Assembly: GCA_946616365.1 (NCBI GenBank)
Contig: CAMOIX010000004.1
Span: forward strand, 1-64,000
Direction of reading: 5' to 3'
From: AC2028 sp002373595
Lineage (GTDB): Bacteria; Bacillota; Clostridia; Lachnospirales; Lachnospiraceae
Length of the DNA stretch: 64,000 nt
Numbering within the stretch: the stretch's first letter is position 1; the number at the start of each line of letters is the position of its first letter. The position numbers were made by a program, and so were the translations under genes. Positions 33,480 through 41,651 of this stretch are shown one piece after another. Under the pieces are notes generated by a model. That model was given only the letters and a program-made list of their open reading frames with translations, was not told the origin of the DNA and ran no database searches.

Positions 33480-34235
33480 ATGAGTATCATCAGCGAGATA
33501 GCATCAGCTACTACGAAACAGACAACGGATGTTAAGGAGACAAAAACTTCCGCATATACCGCAGATTACGGTAAGACTGTCGGAAAGCCGCAGCTCTCCG
33601 AGAAAGCTGCCAAGTATTATGAGTCGCTCAAGAAAAAGTACGGCAATATGGATTTCGTCCTTGTCAGCAAGGATATGAAAGAGACTGCAAAGTCCCAGGT
33701 CGGAAGCTATGCCAATCCGTACAGGATGGTAGTCCTTGTCGACGAGGAGAAGATAGAGCGTATGGCTGAGGATGAGGCATACAGAGCGAAGTATGAAGGC
33801 CTGATCGAGAAGGCTTCATCGGGAATATCACAGCTTCGTGCCAAGACCGCAGACAATCCGAACGTGAAAGGATTCGGAATGCAGGTCAACGACAACGGCA
33901 CCGCTACATTCTTTGCAGTACTCAAGGATTCCTCCAAAGCGCAGAAGGCACGCATCGAGAAAAAGGCTGCTGAGAATAAAGAAGCAAAGAAGGAAGCTGC
34001 AAAGAAAGCTGAAGAGAAACGTGCTGAAGAAGCCAAAGCCGAAAAAGCAGAGAAATCTGATTGGAATGACGGAGGCATCTACATAGACGATGAAGCAGGC
34101 GACGTACTCATCCAGGCTTCGTCTGTTGAGGAACTCCTGCAGAAGATAAGTGACTATGAGTACAATCTGCGCGCTGACAGCGTCATGACGGAAAGCGAGA
34201 AAGCCATCGGCGGACATATAGACTTCAAGGGATGA
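33480..34235 (+). CDS. DUF6033 family protein
   Basis: A 251-residue soluble protein. Residues 35-150 (LSEKAAKYYESLKKKYGNMDFVLVS, and a long GTATFFAVLKD strand) match what I remember as DUF6033 of Lachnospiraceae. An Ala/Lys/Glu-rich helix runs over about 155-195, followed by GGIYIDDEAGDVLIQ and a helical end. The function is unknown. A good AAAGGAG site lies upstream. It shares a likely transcript with the 389-residue protein. Confidence 0.75.
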   Translation: MSIISEIASATTKQTTDVKETKTSAYTADYGKTVGKPQLSEKAAKYYESLKKKYGNMDFVLVSKDMKETAKSQVGSYANPYRMVVLVDEEKIERMAEDEAYRAKYEGLIEKASSGISQLRAKTADNPNVKGFGMQVNDNGTATFFAVLKDSSKAQKARIEKKAAENKEAKKEAAKKAEEKRAEEAKAEKAEKSDWNDGGIYIDDEAGDVLIQASSVEELLQKISDYEYNLRADSVMTESEKAIGGHIDFKG

Positions 34236-34248
34236 TCTATATCGAAAA

Positions 34249-35325
34249 TTAATAATCGAAATGCGGCACGGTGACTTTTGTGTTGAGGGCGTGGAGGTAC
34301 ATCATCTGTACCTCCGCGTTCATGTTTATGGGCGTAAGAGTGGTTTCGGGATGTTTGTTTTTGAACACTCGGAATACTTCATCTGCAAATCCTTGCCCCA
34401 TGATCTCTGCATTTTCAAAATCGAGGATTGCTTCATGAAAGTTTTCAAGACGGGAGCATATCCTCCTGGCCTGCGACCTGGCGATGGGATTTCTATCGAG
34501 ACATGCCTCAAATACAGGAATCTTCGTTCTATAGAATCCATCATCGGGATTTGAGTATTCATTAAAAATTTTTAAAGGATTATGAGATGTATTGTTTTCC
34601 AACTGCATTGTAACCACTGTACCCTTCTTACTGATCTTCATAGCATATGCTAGTATATGCGATTTTATGATTTCCGGATCTTCGGCAAATCCACATCGTA
34701 ATACAATCCCATCAGATACGATAGACATTTTCTCTAGTAACCTCATTGAAAAGAAAATCCCCTCTCCACTGTGGTTTTCGGGTTTGCTGGAAAACTTTCC
34801 TTTATACAGTTCCGTTACCGCATCCTCCAAGCGTGGATCAGGTAAACCATATTTTTTCATCGATTCGGTAACATTTTTGTATATGCCTATACCGTCATCG
34901 ACGATGCTGATTCTTGTGTATAAAGAATTAATTTCGCCGTATACGGTAACTGATTTGCCGTCCGAATGTTCTATTGAGTTGTTGAATATTTCCGTAAGTG
35001 AATATTGCCATATTTTTTTTGCGTTTTCGTTTACTGTGAGCTTGGGAAGTATATCGGTATAGACGATCATATCTTCGTGCTCACAGATTTCGCTGATAGA
35101 GTATTTTGTTCGTATTGTCTTTGAAACGAGTTTGTACCCGCATTTGCATTTATCATTCGCAATAATATGCGCATCTTCAAGTTCTGCATTAATATATCTC
35201 TTAACACTTGTGAGCGATATTCCAAATGCATCTGCAACTTTTGATTGCATAAGAATGTCATCCTCGTCAATCTTACGAAGAAGATATAATTTTATCTCAT
35301 TTCTTTTCTCATCGGTAAATGACAT
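34249..35325 (-). CDS. HTH / GHKL ATPase / STAS-like DUF4325 regulator
   Basis: A 358-residue cytosolic protein of three parts. Residues 1-60 form a helix-turn-helix (QSKVADAFGISLTSVKRYINAEL). A short Cys-containing link (KCKCGYK) follows. Residues 85-250 are a histidine-kinase-like ATPase with N box LTEIFNNSIEHSDG, a G1-like VDDGIGI and GEGIFFSMRLLE. Residues 270-350 match the STAS-like DUF4325 domain (LDFENAEIMGQGFADEVFRVF). There is no phosphorylatable His box, so it resembles an anti-sigma-type switch kinase fused to its own antagonist. GAGG at 35332-35335 favours the start at 35325 over in-frame ATGs at 35337 and 35346. Base composition is more AT-rich than the neighbours. Confidence 0.82.
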   Translation of the reverse strand: MSFTDEKRNEIKLYLLRKIDEDDILMQSKVADAFGISLTSVKRYINAELEDAHIIANDKCKCGYKLVSKTIRTKYSISEICEHEDMIVYTDILPKLTVNENAKKIWQYSLTEIFNNSIEHSDGKSVTVYGEINSLYTRISIVDDGIGIYKNVTESMKKYGLPDPRLEDAVTELYKGKFSSKPENHSGEGIFFSMRLLEKMSIVSDGIVLRCGFAEDPEIIKSHILAYAMKISKKGTVVTMQLENNTSHNPLKIFNEYSNPDDGFYRTKIPVFEACLDRNPIARSQARRICSRLENFHEAILDFENAEIMGQGFADEVFRVFKNKHPETTLTPINMNAEVQMMYLHALNTKVTVPHFDY

Positions 35326-35337
35326 GTACGACCTCAT

Positions 35338-35372
35338 ACTAACCATAATATATTGACAACTAACTATAAAAT
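35338..35372. repeat. Operator-like 14-base direct repeat, 21-bp period
   Basis: ACTAACCATAATAT (35338-35351) and ACTAACTATAAAAT (35359-35372) match at 12 of 14 positions and are 21 bp apart, two helical turns. They lie just upstream of the HTH-ATPase start and flank a TTGACA reading the other way. An imperfect hairpin, TGACT-CGAA-AGTCA, follows at 35382-35395. Confidence 0.55.
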
Positions 35373-35382
35373 ATCATATACT
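35353..35382 (+). promoter_or_regulatory. Promoter pointing into the decayed region
   Basis: TTGACA at 35353-35358 and TATACT at 35377-35382 have an 18-base spacer. The only thing downstream on this strand is the truncated HicB-like start. Confidence 0.5.
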
Positions 35383-35416
35383 GACTCGAAAGTCAATTTG
35401 AAAAATGGAGAAATCA

Positions 35417-35515
35417 ATGGATAAAATATTGGAATACAAGGGATTTCAGACTGAAATAGAATATGATCTTTTTTTATTTCATATATCGTTCCTTGTTCTT
35501 TGTTTGTCCAAGTAA
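35417..35515 (+). pseudogene. Truncated HicB-antitoxin-like start
   Basis: From ATG 35417 the first 17 codons read MDKILEYKGFQTEIEYD, the typical beginning of clostridial HicB antitoxins. After base 35467 the frame becomes hydrophobic nonsense and stops at 35515. No HicA is nearby. I read it as the 5' stump of a lost gene. Confidence 0.5.
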
Positions 35516-35653
35516 GTAATCTATAGAACAGTTGTATATTTTGGAAAGCTTAATAAGAATAGCGGTCGGAATGTCACGTTTTCCCAATTCATAATAGGAA
35601 TACGCAACTTGTGAACAGTTAAGCTTTTGAGCAATGGGATAAAGAGAGATGAC
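35474..35653 (-). pseudogene. XRE-family HTH regulator fragment lacking its N-terminus
   Basis: The minus frame ending at TAA 35474-35476 reads IAQKLNCSQVAYSYYELGKR, then DIPTAILIKLSKIYNCSIDY and LLGQTKNKERYMK. This is the body of a Cro/C1-type HTH, with helix 3 and the YELGKR and IDYLLG signatures. An in-frame TGA at 35654-35656 cuts it off before a start codon or first helix. It overlaps the end of the HicB stump. Confidence 0.7.
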
Positions 35654-35678
35654 TCACGCATATGATGAACTGTATATC
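35649..35678 (+). pseudogene. Possible ten-codon stump of an accessory gene
   Basis: ATG 35649 opens MTHAYDELYI, resembling the start of a small clostridial protein family that begins MTYAYDE. The similarity ends there and the frame runs on antisense into the MATE gene. The rest of 35326-35719 holds only the other fragments, the promoter and the repeat described here. Confidence 0.25.
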
Positions 35679-35719
35679 GGAAGATCCAGGATCACCTTTA
35701 CAAATCCGCTGATTAACCC

Positions 35720-37081
35720 TTACTCCATCCCATCTTCCTTCGGGAGTTTACTGAAGAAGTGCAGGGCGAAGATGATCGAGGGGAAGAAGGAGAGGACATG
35801 CGCCAGAGGCTGAGCCTCCTGGATGCCCGGGAGTCCTCGCAGTTCTGAGAGTATAAGCAAAGCGGGAATGAAAAAGAGTCCGCTTCTCATGCACGATAAA
35901 AGGGATGCCCCGAGCTTGTGTCCCGTGCTCTGATACATCATCTCCGTCATGATGGAGACCGGCAGGAAAGCCATCGATACGCACAGGAGTCTGAGGGCTC
36001 TTGTGCCTATTACTATTACGACATAATCATCTCTGAATATCCGGATCATCTGTCCCGACACCGCGAGCATACCGCTTATTACCACGAGTATGAGCGCTTC
36101 TGCGGTCATCCATGTAAACTTATATGCTTTGCGCACTCTGGAGTACTTCTTTGCACCGTAATTAAATCCGCTCACAGGCTGGAATCCCTGGCCTATGCCG
36201 AGTGCTACGCTCAGCATCATAAATCCTATCCTTGATACTATACTCATTGCAGCGACTGCAGCGTCTCCGTACACTGCCGCACGGTTATTCAGGATGATCG
36301 TAGCGACGCTGTTAAGTCCCTGGCGAAGGAGGCTGGGAAGACCCGTAGCACAGATAAGCCCGACGGCACTCAGGTTCCCGGCAAAAAGCCTGTACGATAT
36401 ACGGCTGCTGGTCCTCTTGGCGACAAACATCGATATGAGGATGCAGAAGCTGATGATCTGAGAGAGGCAGGTGGATAGTCCCGCACCGGATACTCCCATA
36501 CCGCAGTAGAACATGAACACCGGATCGAGTGCCATATTAAGGATGCCGCCGGTCATCATGCCGGCCATGCCGAGCGCTGCTTTTCCTTCATATCTGAGGA
36601 TGTTGTTGAGTGTGAAACTCGATGCCATGAAAGGTGCCGAGATCATGATATAGATAGTGTATTCTTTGGCATATGGGGCGATGGTCTCGGTACTTCCAAG
36701 GAAATACATGAGATCGTCGATCTGCGTATAGCTGAGCGCTGCTATCAGGGTCGCTATGATAAATGATGAAAAGAAAGAAACTGAAGCATATTTCGAAGCG
36801 CTGTCCGTGTCTTTGGCTCCGAGCATCCTCGAAACGATACTGCCTCCGCCCTGACCGAAGAGAAATCCGCAGGCCTGGATTATCGACATATATCCAAAGA
36901 CGATGCCTATCGCTCCGGATGCGGAATTGCCGAGTCTGCTCACGAAATAGGTATCTACCATATTGTAGATATTCGATACCATCATCGTGATGATCGTCGG
37001 TATGGATAGAGAAATGATAAGACGGGGAATCGGAGTCCCCGTCATTTTTTCGTATTGTGAAACTTTAATCTTGGTACTCAT
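35720..37081 (-). CDS. MATE-family multidrug/cation efflux transporter
   Basis: A 453-residue, twelve-helix membrane protein. The opening TPIPRLIISLSIPTIITMMVSNIYNMVDTYFVSRLG is typical in pattern, and GIGQGFQPVSGFNYGAKK is the conserved mid-protein MATE motif. It probably exports cationic compounds in exchange for Na+ or H+. It is divergent from an AraC-type regulator 212 bases away, a common arrangement for a regulator controlling a pump; regulation is inferred. Confidence 0.93.
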   Translation of the reverse strand: MSTKIKVSQYEKMTGTPIPRLIISLSIPTIITMMVSNIYNMVDTYFVSRLGNSASGAIGIVFGYMSIIQACGFLFGQGGGSIVSRMLGAKDTDSASKYASVSFFSSFIIATLIAALSYTQIDDLMYFLGSTETIAPYAKEYTIYIMISAPFMASSFTLNNILRYEGKAALGMAGMMTGGILNMALDPVFMFYCGMGVSGAGLSTCLSQIISFCILISMFVAKRTSSRISYRLFAGNLSAVGLICATGLPSLLRQGLNSVATIILNNRAAVYGDAAVAAMSIVSRIGFMMLSVALGIGQGFQPVSGFNYGAKKYSRVRKAYKFTWMTAEALILVVISGMLAVSGQMIRIFRDDYVVIVIGTRALRLLCVSMAFLPVSIMTEMMYQSTGHKLGASLLSCMRSGLFFIPALLILSELRGLPGIQEAQPLAHVLSFFPSIIFALHFFSKLPKEDGME

Positions 37082-37096
37082 GCAGTTAATTGTAAA

Positions 37097-37252
37097 TTAT
37101 TTCCAGACAGCGGTCAAATTGCCGATAGTTATCACGGGATCAACTTCATGCATGGCACGATGAAAAGCGTATGCATTTACGGAAAGCGCGCCGATCCATG
37201 CTGCTATCTCCGCATGCGGATAATACTCCCGTTTTTTGGTGTTTAATATGAT
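37097..37252 (-). pseudogene. Unidentified open fragment upstream of the MATE gene
   Basis: A 51-codon minus-strand stretch ending TAA at 37097-37099 reads like real protein (PHAEIAAWIGALSVNAYAFH, then RAMHEVDPVITIGNLTAVWK) but has no start codon before an upstream stop. I cannot name a family. It may be the 3' remnant of a lost gene or chance coding. Confidence 0.3.
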
Positions 37253-37259
37253 TTATTTA

Positions 37260-37287
37260 TTGAGTTTTGCCCATTTTTTGTTATCAT
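37260..37287 (+). promoter_or_regulatory. Promoter of the AraC-type gene, probably leaderless
   Basis: TTGAGT (37260-37265) and TATCAT (37282-37287) are 16 bases apart. The ATG at 37294 is six bases after the -10, where transcription should start. No Shine-Dalgarno sequence is present. Confidence 0.5.
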
Positions 37288-37293
37288 ATAAGC

Positions 37294-38145
37294 ATGGTAC
37301 AGGATTCAAAAGAAACACTGAAATTTAACGCACCGTCATCGATAATAGTGAACAATGAAGAGGGTCCGGAGACTTTTCCTCTTCACTGGCATAATGCGGC
37401 CGAATTTACGGTAGCTCTTAAGGATGGTTGTAAGTACAAGGTGGCAGATACCGTCTATGAGATAAATAGGGGGGACATCCTCCTGGTGTGGCCCGGACAG
37501 ATCCATGCCACGATAAAAATCCCTAAGAAGAGTGTCAGTTTCATACAGTTTCAGTCGATGATAATAGAGTGCAATCTCGACCTGGTGTCCGTGTCGAGAT
37601 TTATGTACAGACTTCACAAGATATCTGCCAAGGAGACTCCGGAGCTGGCAGAGTACCTGCACGAGAGACTGGATAGGATAAGGGAGATCCACAACAGCGG
37701 AGTTCGTTTTGCGGAGACTCAGTGCAAGCTCCTTATAAGCGAGATGCTCCTTAAACTCGGACAATATGTCATGGCGGAGAATGATGAACTCCTTGAAGCC
37801 GAATCGGGATCCGATGCAGGATGGTCCTATATACACGCCGCCTGCAATTATATAGTCGAGAATGTGACTAATGAGATCACGCAGACCGAGGTTGCGGAGT
37901 ATGTGGGTTTAAGCCCGTACTATTTCTCCAAACTTTTTAAGCAATATATGCATATGTCGTTTCCGGTGTTTATCTCCGGAATAAGGATCAGGAAGGCAAA
38001 GTCGCTCCTTCTCGATACAAGCCTGTCCATAACGGACTGCGCATTTGCTTCGGGATTTCAGTCGACTACGGCATTTAACAGGGTATTTCGCAATTCAACC
38101 GGATATTCGCCCAGAGAGTACAGAAAACTCTGTATTGTGGTATAA
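37294..38145 (+). CDS. AraC-family transcriptional regulator
   Basis: A 283-residue protein. An N-terminal cupin ligand domain (LHWHNAAEFTVAL, YEINRGDILLVWPGQIHA) is followed by a two-HTH AraC domain: ITQTEVAEYVGLSPYYFSKLF, then ITDCAFASGFQSTTAFNRVF and the closing TGYSPREYRK. The HWHN motif resembles sugar-responsive members, but the ligand is unknown. It is divergent from the MATE gene and 40 bases upstream of the TraX-GGDEF gene, so either may be a target. Confidence 0.92.
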   Translation: MVQDSKETLKFNAPSSIIVNNEEGPETFPLHWHNAAEFTVALKDGCKYKVADTVYEINRGDILLVWPGQIHATIKIPKKSVSFIQFQSMIIECNLDLVSVSRFMYRLHKISAKETPELAEYLHERLDRIREIHNSGVRFAETQCKLLISEMLLKLGQYVMAENDELLEAESGSDAGWSYIHAACNYIVENVTNEITQTEVAEYVGLSPYYFSKLFKQYMHMSFPVFISGIRIRKAKSLLLDTSLSITDCAFASGFQSTTAFNRVFRNSTGYSPREYRKLCIVV

Positions 38146-38185
38146 TGTTCGGAGTTTGTGTTAATTTTAGATACGGTATTATGTA

Positions 38186-40441
38186 ATGGATGCATCAAAG
38201 GGACTTAGCAGAGACAGATTAAAGATTATCGCGATCATCGCCATGGTAATAGATCATTTCGCATGGGGATTCGTCGACTTCCATACACCGCTCGGACAGG
38301 TGCTTCACATCATTGGCAGACTGACATTGCCGATCATGTGCTTCTTTATCGCCGAAGGTTTCAGAAAAACATCCGATCTTAAGAGATATATTCACAGAAT
38401 GATAGGATTCTCCGTTGTTTCAGCCCTGCCTTTCTGGTATTTCTTCAAAGAACAGTACGGGTACAGGCAGAATGTCATATTCGACCTTACGCTCGGACTG
38501 ATCATGCTCGCGGTACTCGAACATAAGGAAATAAAAAAGCCCGCCAAGGTCGTTCTCGCTGCAGTTATCTTTGCACTGTCGATCGTACTCGGAGGATGGC
38601 CCATCACCCCGATCCTCTTTATACTCAGCTTTTACTATGGGCAGACATTCGCCCGGAAGGCAATGTGGTTCATCATATCCGATGTGGCCACGATAGCATC
38701 CCTTGCCGTATTCATTTATTTAAACGGCATATATCATTTCATGCCCGGAATTGATTCCTGGGTATGGCAGGATAAACTCTATTTCCTTGGATTCATCCTG
38801 GCGCTTCCTCTTCTTAAGAAATACAACGGAATCAGGGGAAGGAATGTCGGAGGGAGATTCTTCTTCTATGTATTCTATCCTGCACATTTTATTCTTCTCA
38901 CTATGCTCAGATACTTCGCATTCGGGAATGTGTCACCTTATAAGGTATATCTCGGAGTGCATATCATATGCTTCATCATAGTTCTTGTCATCATGTTCCT
39001 CACTGCCATGGCGAGGAATTCCAAGGGACAGTCATCCGTTCTTATCATTACATTTGGCGGTATGATCTATGTGGCCGGATTCATACTTGAGGTCATGGCC
39101 AATACGGTCGAGGGCGTACATTTTGCCTGCATCGTACAGTATTTCGGTGAGTATACATTCTTCATAGCATTTATGTATTTCGTCAGCATCTTGTGTAATA
39201 AGAGAGCGCCTCTTTTTGTATATGTATTTCTTACAGTCGTGTCCCTTGTATTTTTGCACAGCCTCATGCATACATTGGAAACGGGCAATTTCTACAGAGA
39301 ACTGGGCGTGGATCTGACCGGCGCCGTGAGCAGGACTGTCATAGTCTATGGTCCGATGTTTTATATTTCCATGGGCTTTCTCATATCGATGTCGATCGTC
39401 GCAGCGGTATTCTGCGTCATAGGATATTACAGCGGCAATGATGTGGAGAAGACGAGACTGATGTATGTCTTTACCGCGCTTGTCTTTGCATGGACTCCGT
39501 ACTTTCTGACCAGAGTAGGACTGACGGGAGGATATGAGATCCCAGCACTCGGTGTGGCAGGAGGCGGCGTATGTATGTACCTGTGCCTGATGAGACACGG
39601 TTTCCTCGATTCCGTCACCCTTGCAAGTATCAATGCTCTCGATCATGGACGCGAAGGAATCCTCGTTGTCGACAATTTCTATAAGGTGCAGTACAGAAAC
39701 AGCCGTATGACAGAGATATTCGGAGAGCTTCCCATAGGCTCGAGCGTCAGGGACAATGCTACGATCATGGCTCTCTTTGACGGCAAGATCAAGAAGGATG
39801 AGATAGACCATCGTATATATGATTTCGCATGCGATTCACTTTTTGAAGGCGGATTCGAGAGAGGCTTCATGCTCTGGGCTATAGACTCGACAGATCATTA
39901 TGTCGCTATGGAGAAGATCCGCGAAGTAGCAACCAGAGATCCTCTTACAGGACTCTACAACAGAAATCAGTTCCAGAATAAGGTTGAAGAGCATTTAAAG
40001 AGTGGTCATCGCGGAACCATGGTCATGATAGACATGGATAATTTCAAGCGCGTCAATGATGAGAACGGACATCAGACCGGAGACGCGGTACTCAATACCC
40101 TCGCAGGTATCCTGATGGCTATGCCGGACAGCGTCATGATATGCGGAAGGATCGGAGGAGACGAGTTCTGCGGATTCATCCGCGGATGGGAAACCGATGA
40201 GAGAGTAGGCTCGATCCTCTCCGATATAATGAGAGACTTCGCGAGAGCGCTCGATAAACAGGGCCGTGCGGGCATTACATCGCTTTCCATAGGAGCCGTT
40301 CCCGCATCCAAGGTAGAGAATCACGATTTCAAGACGCTGTATGCGATGGCGGATAGAGTCCTGTACGAAGCCAAGACTTCCGGTAAAGGAAAGTACGTCA
40401 TATACGATCCTGCAAGGTCTGCATCACAGGAGAGCAAGTGA
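38186..40441 (+). CDS. TraX-like / 7TM / GGDEF fusion (diguanylate cyclase)
   Basis: A 751-residue membrane protein. Residues 8-245 are a TraX-type multi-helix domain (LKIIAIIAMVIDHF, GRLTLPIMCFFIAEG). Residues 260-480 form a second helix bundle like the N-terminal 7TM region of histidine kinases. A short PAS-like part (REGILVVDNFYKVQYRNS) precedes the GGDEF domain, with intact GGDEF at residues 657-661, and RDPLTGLYNRNQF and DMDNFKRVND upstream. It should make c-di-GMP. No RxxD inhibitory site is visible before the GGDEF loop. The start lacks a Shine-Dalgarno site. The stop overlaps the next ATG by one base. Confidence 0.87.
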   Translation: MDASKGLSRDRLKIIAIIAMVIDHFAWGFVDFHTPLGQVLHIIGRLTLPIMCFFIAEGFRKTSDLKRYIHRMIGFSVVSALPFWYFFKEQYGYRQNVIFDLTLGLIMLAVLEHKEIKKPAKVVLAAVIFALSIVLGGWPITPILFILSFYYGQTFARKAMWFIISDVATIASLAVFIYLNGIYHFMPGIDSWVWQDKLYFLGFILALPLLKKYNGIRGRNVGGRFFFYVFYPAHFILLTMLRYFAFGNVSPYKVYLGVHIICFIIVLVIMFLTAMARNSKGQSSVLIITFGGMIYVAGFILEVMANTVEGVHFACIVQYFGEYTFFIAFMYFVSILCNKRAPLFVYVFLTVVSLVFLHSLMHTLETGNFYRELGVDLTGAVSRTVIVYGPMFYISMGFLISMSIVAAVFCVIGYYSGNDVEKTRLMYVFTALVFAWTPYFLTRVGLTGGYEIPALGVAGGGVCMYLCLMRHGFLDSVTLASINALDHGREGILVVDNFYKVQYRNSRMTEIFGELPIGSSVRDNATIMALFDGKIKKDEIDHRIYDFACDSLFEGGFERGFMLWAIDSTDHYVAMEKIREVATRDPLTGLYNRNQFQNKVEEHLKSGHRGTMVMIDMDNFKRVNDENGHQTGDAVLNTLAGILMAMPDSVMICGRIGGDEFCGFIRGWETDERVGSILSDIMRDFARALDKQGRAGITSLSIGAVPASKVENHDFKTLYAMADRVLYEAKTSGKGKYVIYDPARSASQESK

Positions 40442-41649
40442 TGGACTTCGCGTTAAGGGTGGCAGGGAAGCCCATAAAGGCCGTGGTTACGGATCTGGAC
40501 GGTACGCTCTTTCAGACCAAGGGAGCGGAAAAGCCCGAGCCTCATGTACTGAAATATATAGAGAACATCATAGATTCCGGCATCTTCTTTGCGATAGCAA
40601 CGGGCAGACAGTACAGAAATGTACGTGATATGTTCGGAAAGCTTGGAGCGAAGATGGGCTTCATCGTAGAGAACGGGACCTATGTCACATACCGGGATGA
40701 GACGGTATCGATGGATCATCTTCCGAGAGATATAGCCGATGAGTTGATCGCGGATATGAAGGATATAGCCGGCTCAGAGATGATGGTCAGCTGTGCGGAT
40801 GTCAATTACACCGTGACGGATAACATCCCATTCGTCGAGCACTTAAGACAGGATGTAAAGTATGTCACTGAGATCATAAATGATTACAGCGAGATAAAGA
40901 CACCGATCCTCAAGATATCGATCAACTTCCCGGAAGGGATACCCGATGATAAGAATGAGTTCTTCCATAAGAAATACGACGGAAGAGCACTGGTTCAAAA
41001 AGGCGGCCCCAAGTGGCTGGACATCATGCCGCTGGGGAGCGGTAAGGGAGAGGGATTAAAGCATCTTGCGGACAAAGTCGGAATGGACCTTGCGCAGACG
41101 CTTACACTTGGAGACAGCGAGAATGATCTGGAGATGATGAAGATCTCGGGACTGTCGCTCGCTATGGCAACCGGATTTGATATAGTAAAAGAAAACGCAG
41201 ATGCTGTCGTGGAGAGTGCGGAGGAGATCATAAGACTCTGTGCCGCTCAGAGCGAGAAGTACCTTGAGTATGAAAACTCGGAGAACGAGAAGATATATGC
41301 TGCGATAAGGCAGCTGGCAGCAGGCACCGACTGGGACGAAGGCAGGACGGAGAGGTTCATAGAAGGTCTTCGCTCGGACAGGAGCGTACGAAAGGAAGTC
41401 AGACACTTCCTGAAGACGGGAAATATACTCGGAGAGTATCGCATAAGCGGGATATCTCTTTCCGATGTGATAGTATGGCAGGTAGATCATTTCAAGGCAT
41501 ATATGGACAGGCATGACAGGATGAACCGCTACAGACAGGAGAGACTTTTCCTTGAGTCGGCGGAGGTCATGCTGGAGGCAACCGGGGATCCGGAACCTTT
41601 TATCAGGAAATTCCATGAGGAAAGCGGTACGGACAGGGAGGATTTGTGA
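40441..41649 (+). CDS. HAD-superfamily (Cof-type) phosphatase with C-terminal extension
   Basis: Residues 10-270 form a Cof-type HAD phosphatase: nucleophile Asp 18 and acid/base Asp 20 in TDLDGTLF, IATGRQYRNV for motif II, and GDSENDLEM with Asp 225 for motif IV. Such enzymes hydrolyse sugar phosphates or FMN-like substrates. Residues 275-402 add a charged, helical segment I do not recognise (EGRTERFIEGLRSDRSVRKE). A TGATG overlap couples it to the GGDEF gene. GTG 40438 is an alternative start. Confidence 0.87.
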   Translation: MDFALRVAGKPIKAVVTDLDGTLFQTKGAEKPEPHVLKYIENIIDSGIFFAIATGRQYRNVRDMFGKLGAKMGFIVENGTYVTYRDETVSMDHLPRDIADELIADMKDIAGSEMMVSCADVNYTVTDNIPFVEHLRQDVKYVTEIINDYSEIKTPILKISINFPEGIPDDKNEFFHKKYDGRALVQKGGPKWLDIMPLGSGKGEGLKHLADKVGMDLAQTLTLGDSENDLEMMKISGLSLAMATGFDIVKENADAVVESAEEIIRLCAAQSEKYLEYENSENEKIYAAIRQLAAGTDWDEGRTERFIEGLRSDRSVRKEVRHFLKTGNILGEYRISGISLSDVIVWQVDHFKAYMDRHDRMNRYRQERLFLESAEVMLEATGDPEPFIRKFHEESGTDREDL

Positions 41650-41651
41650 TT

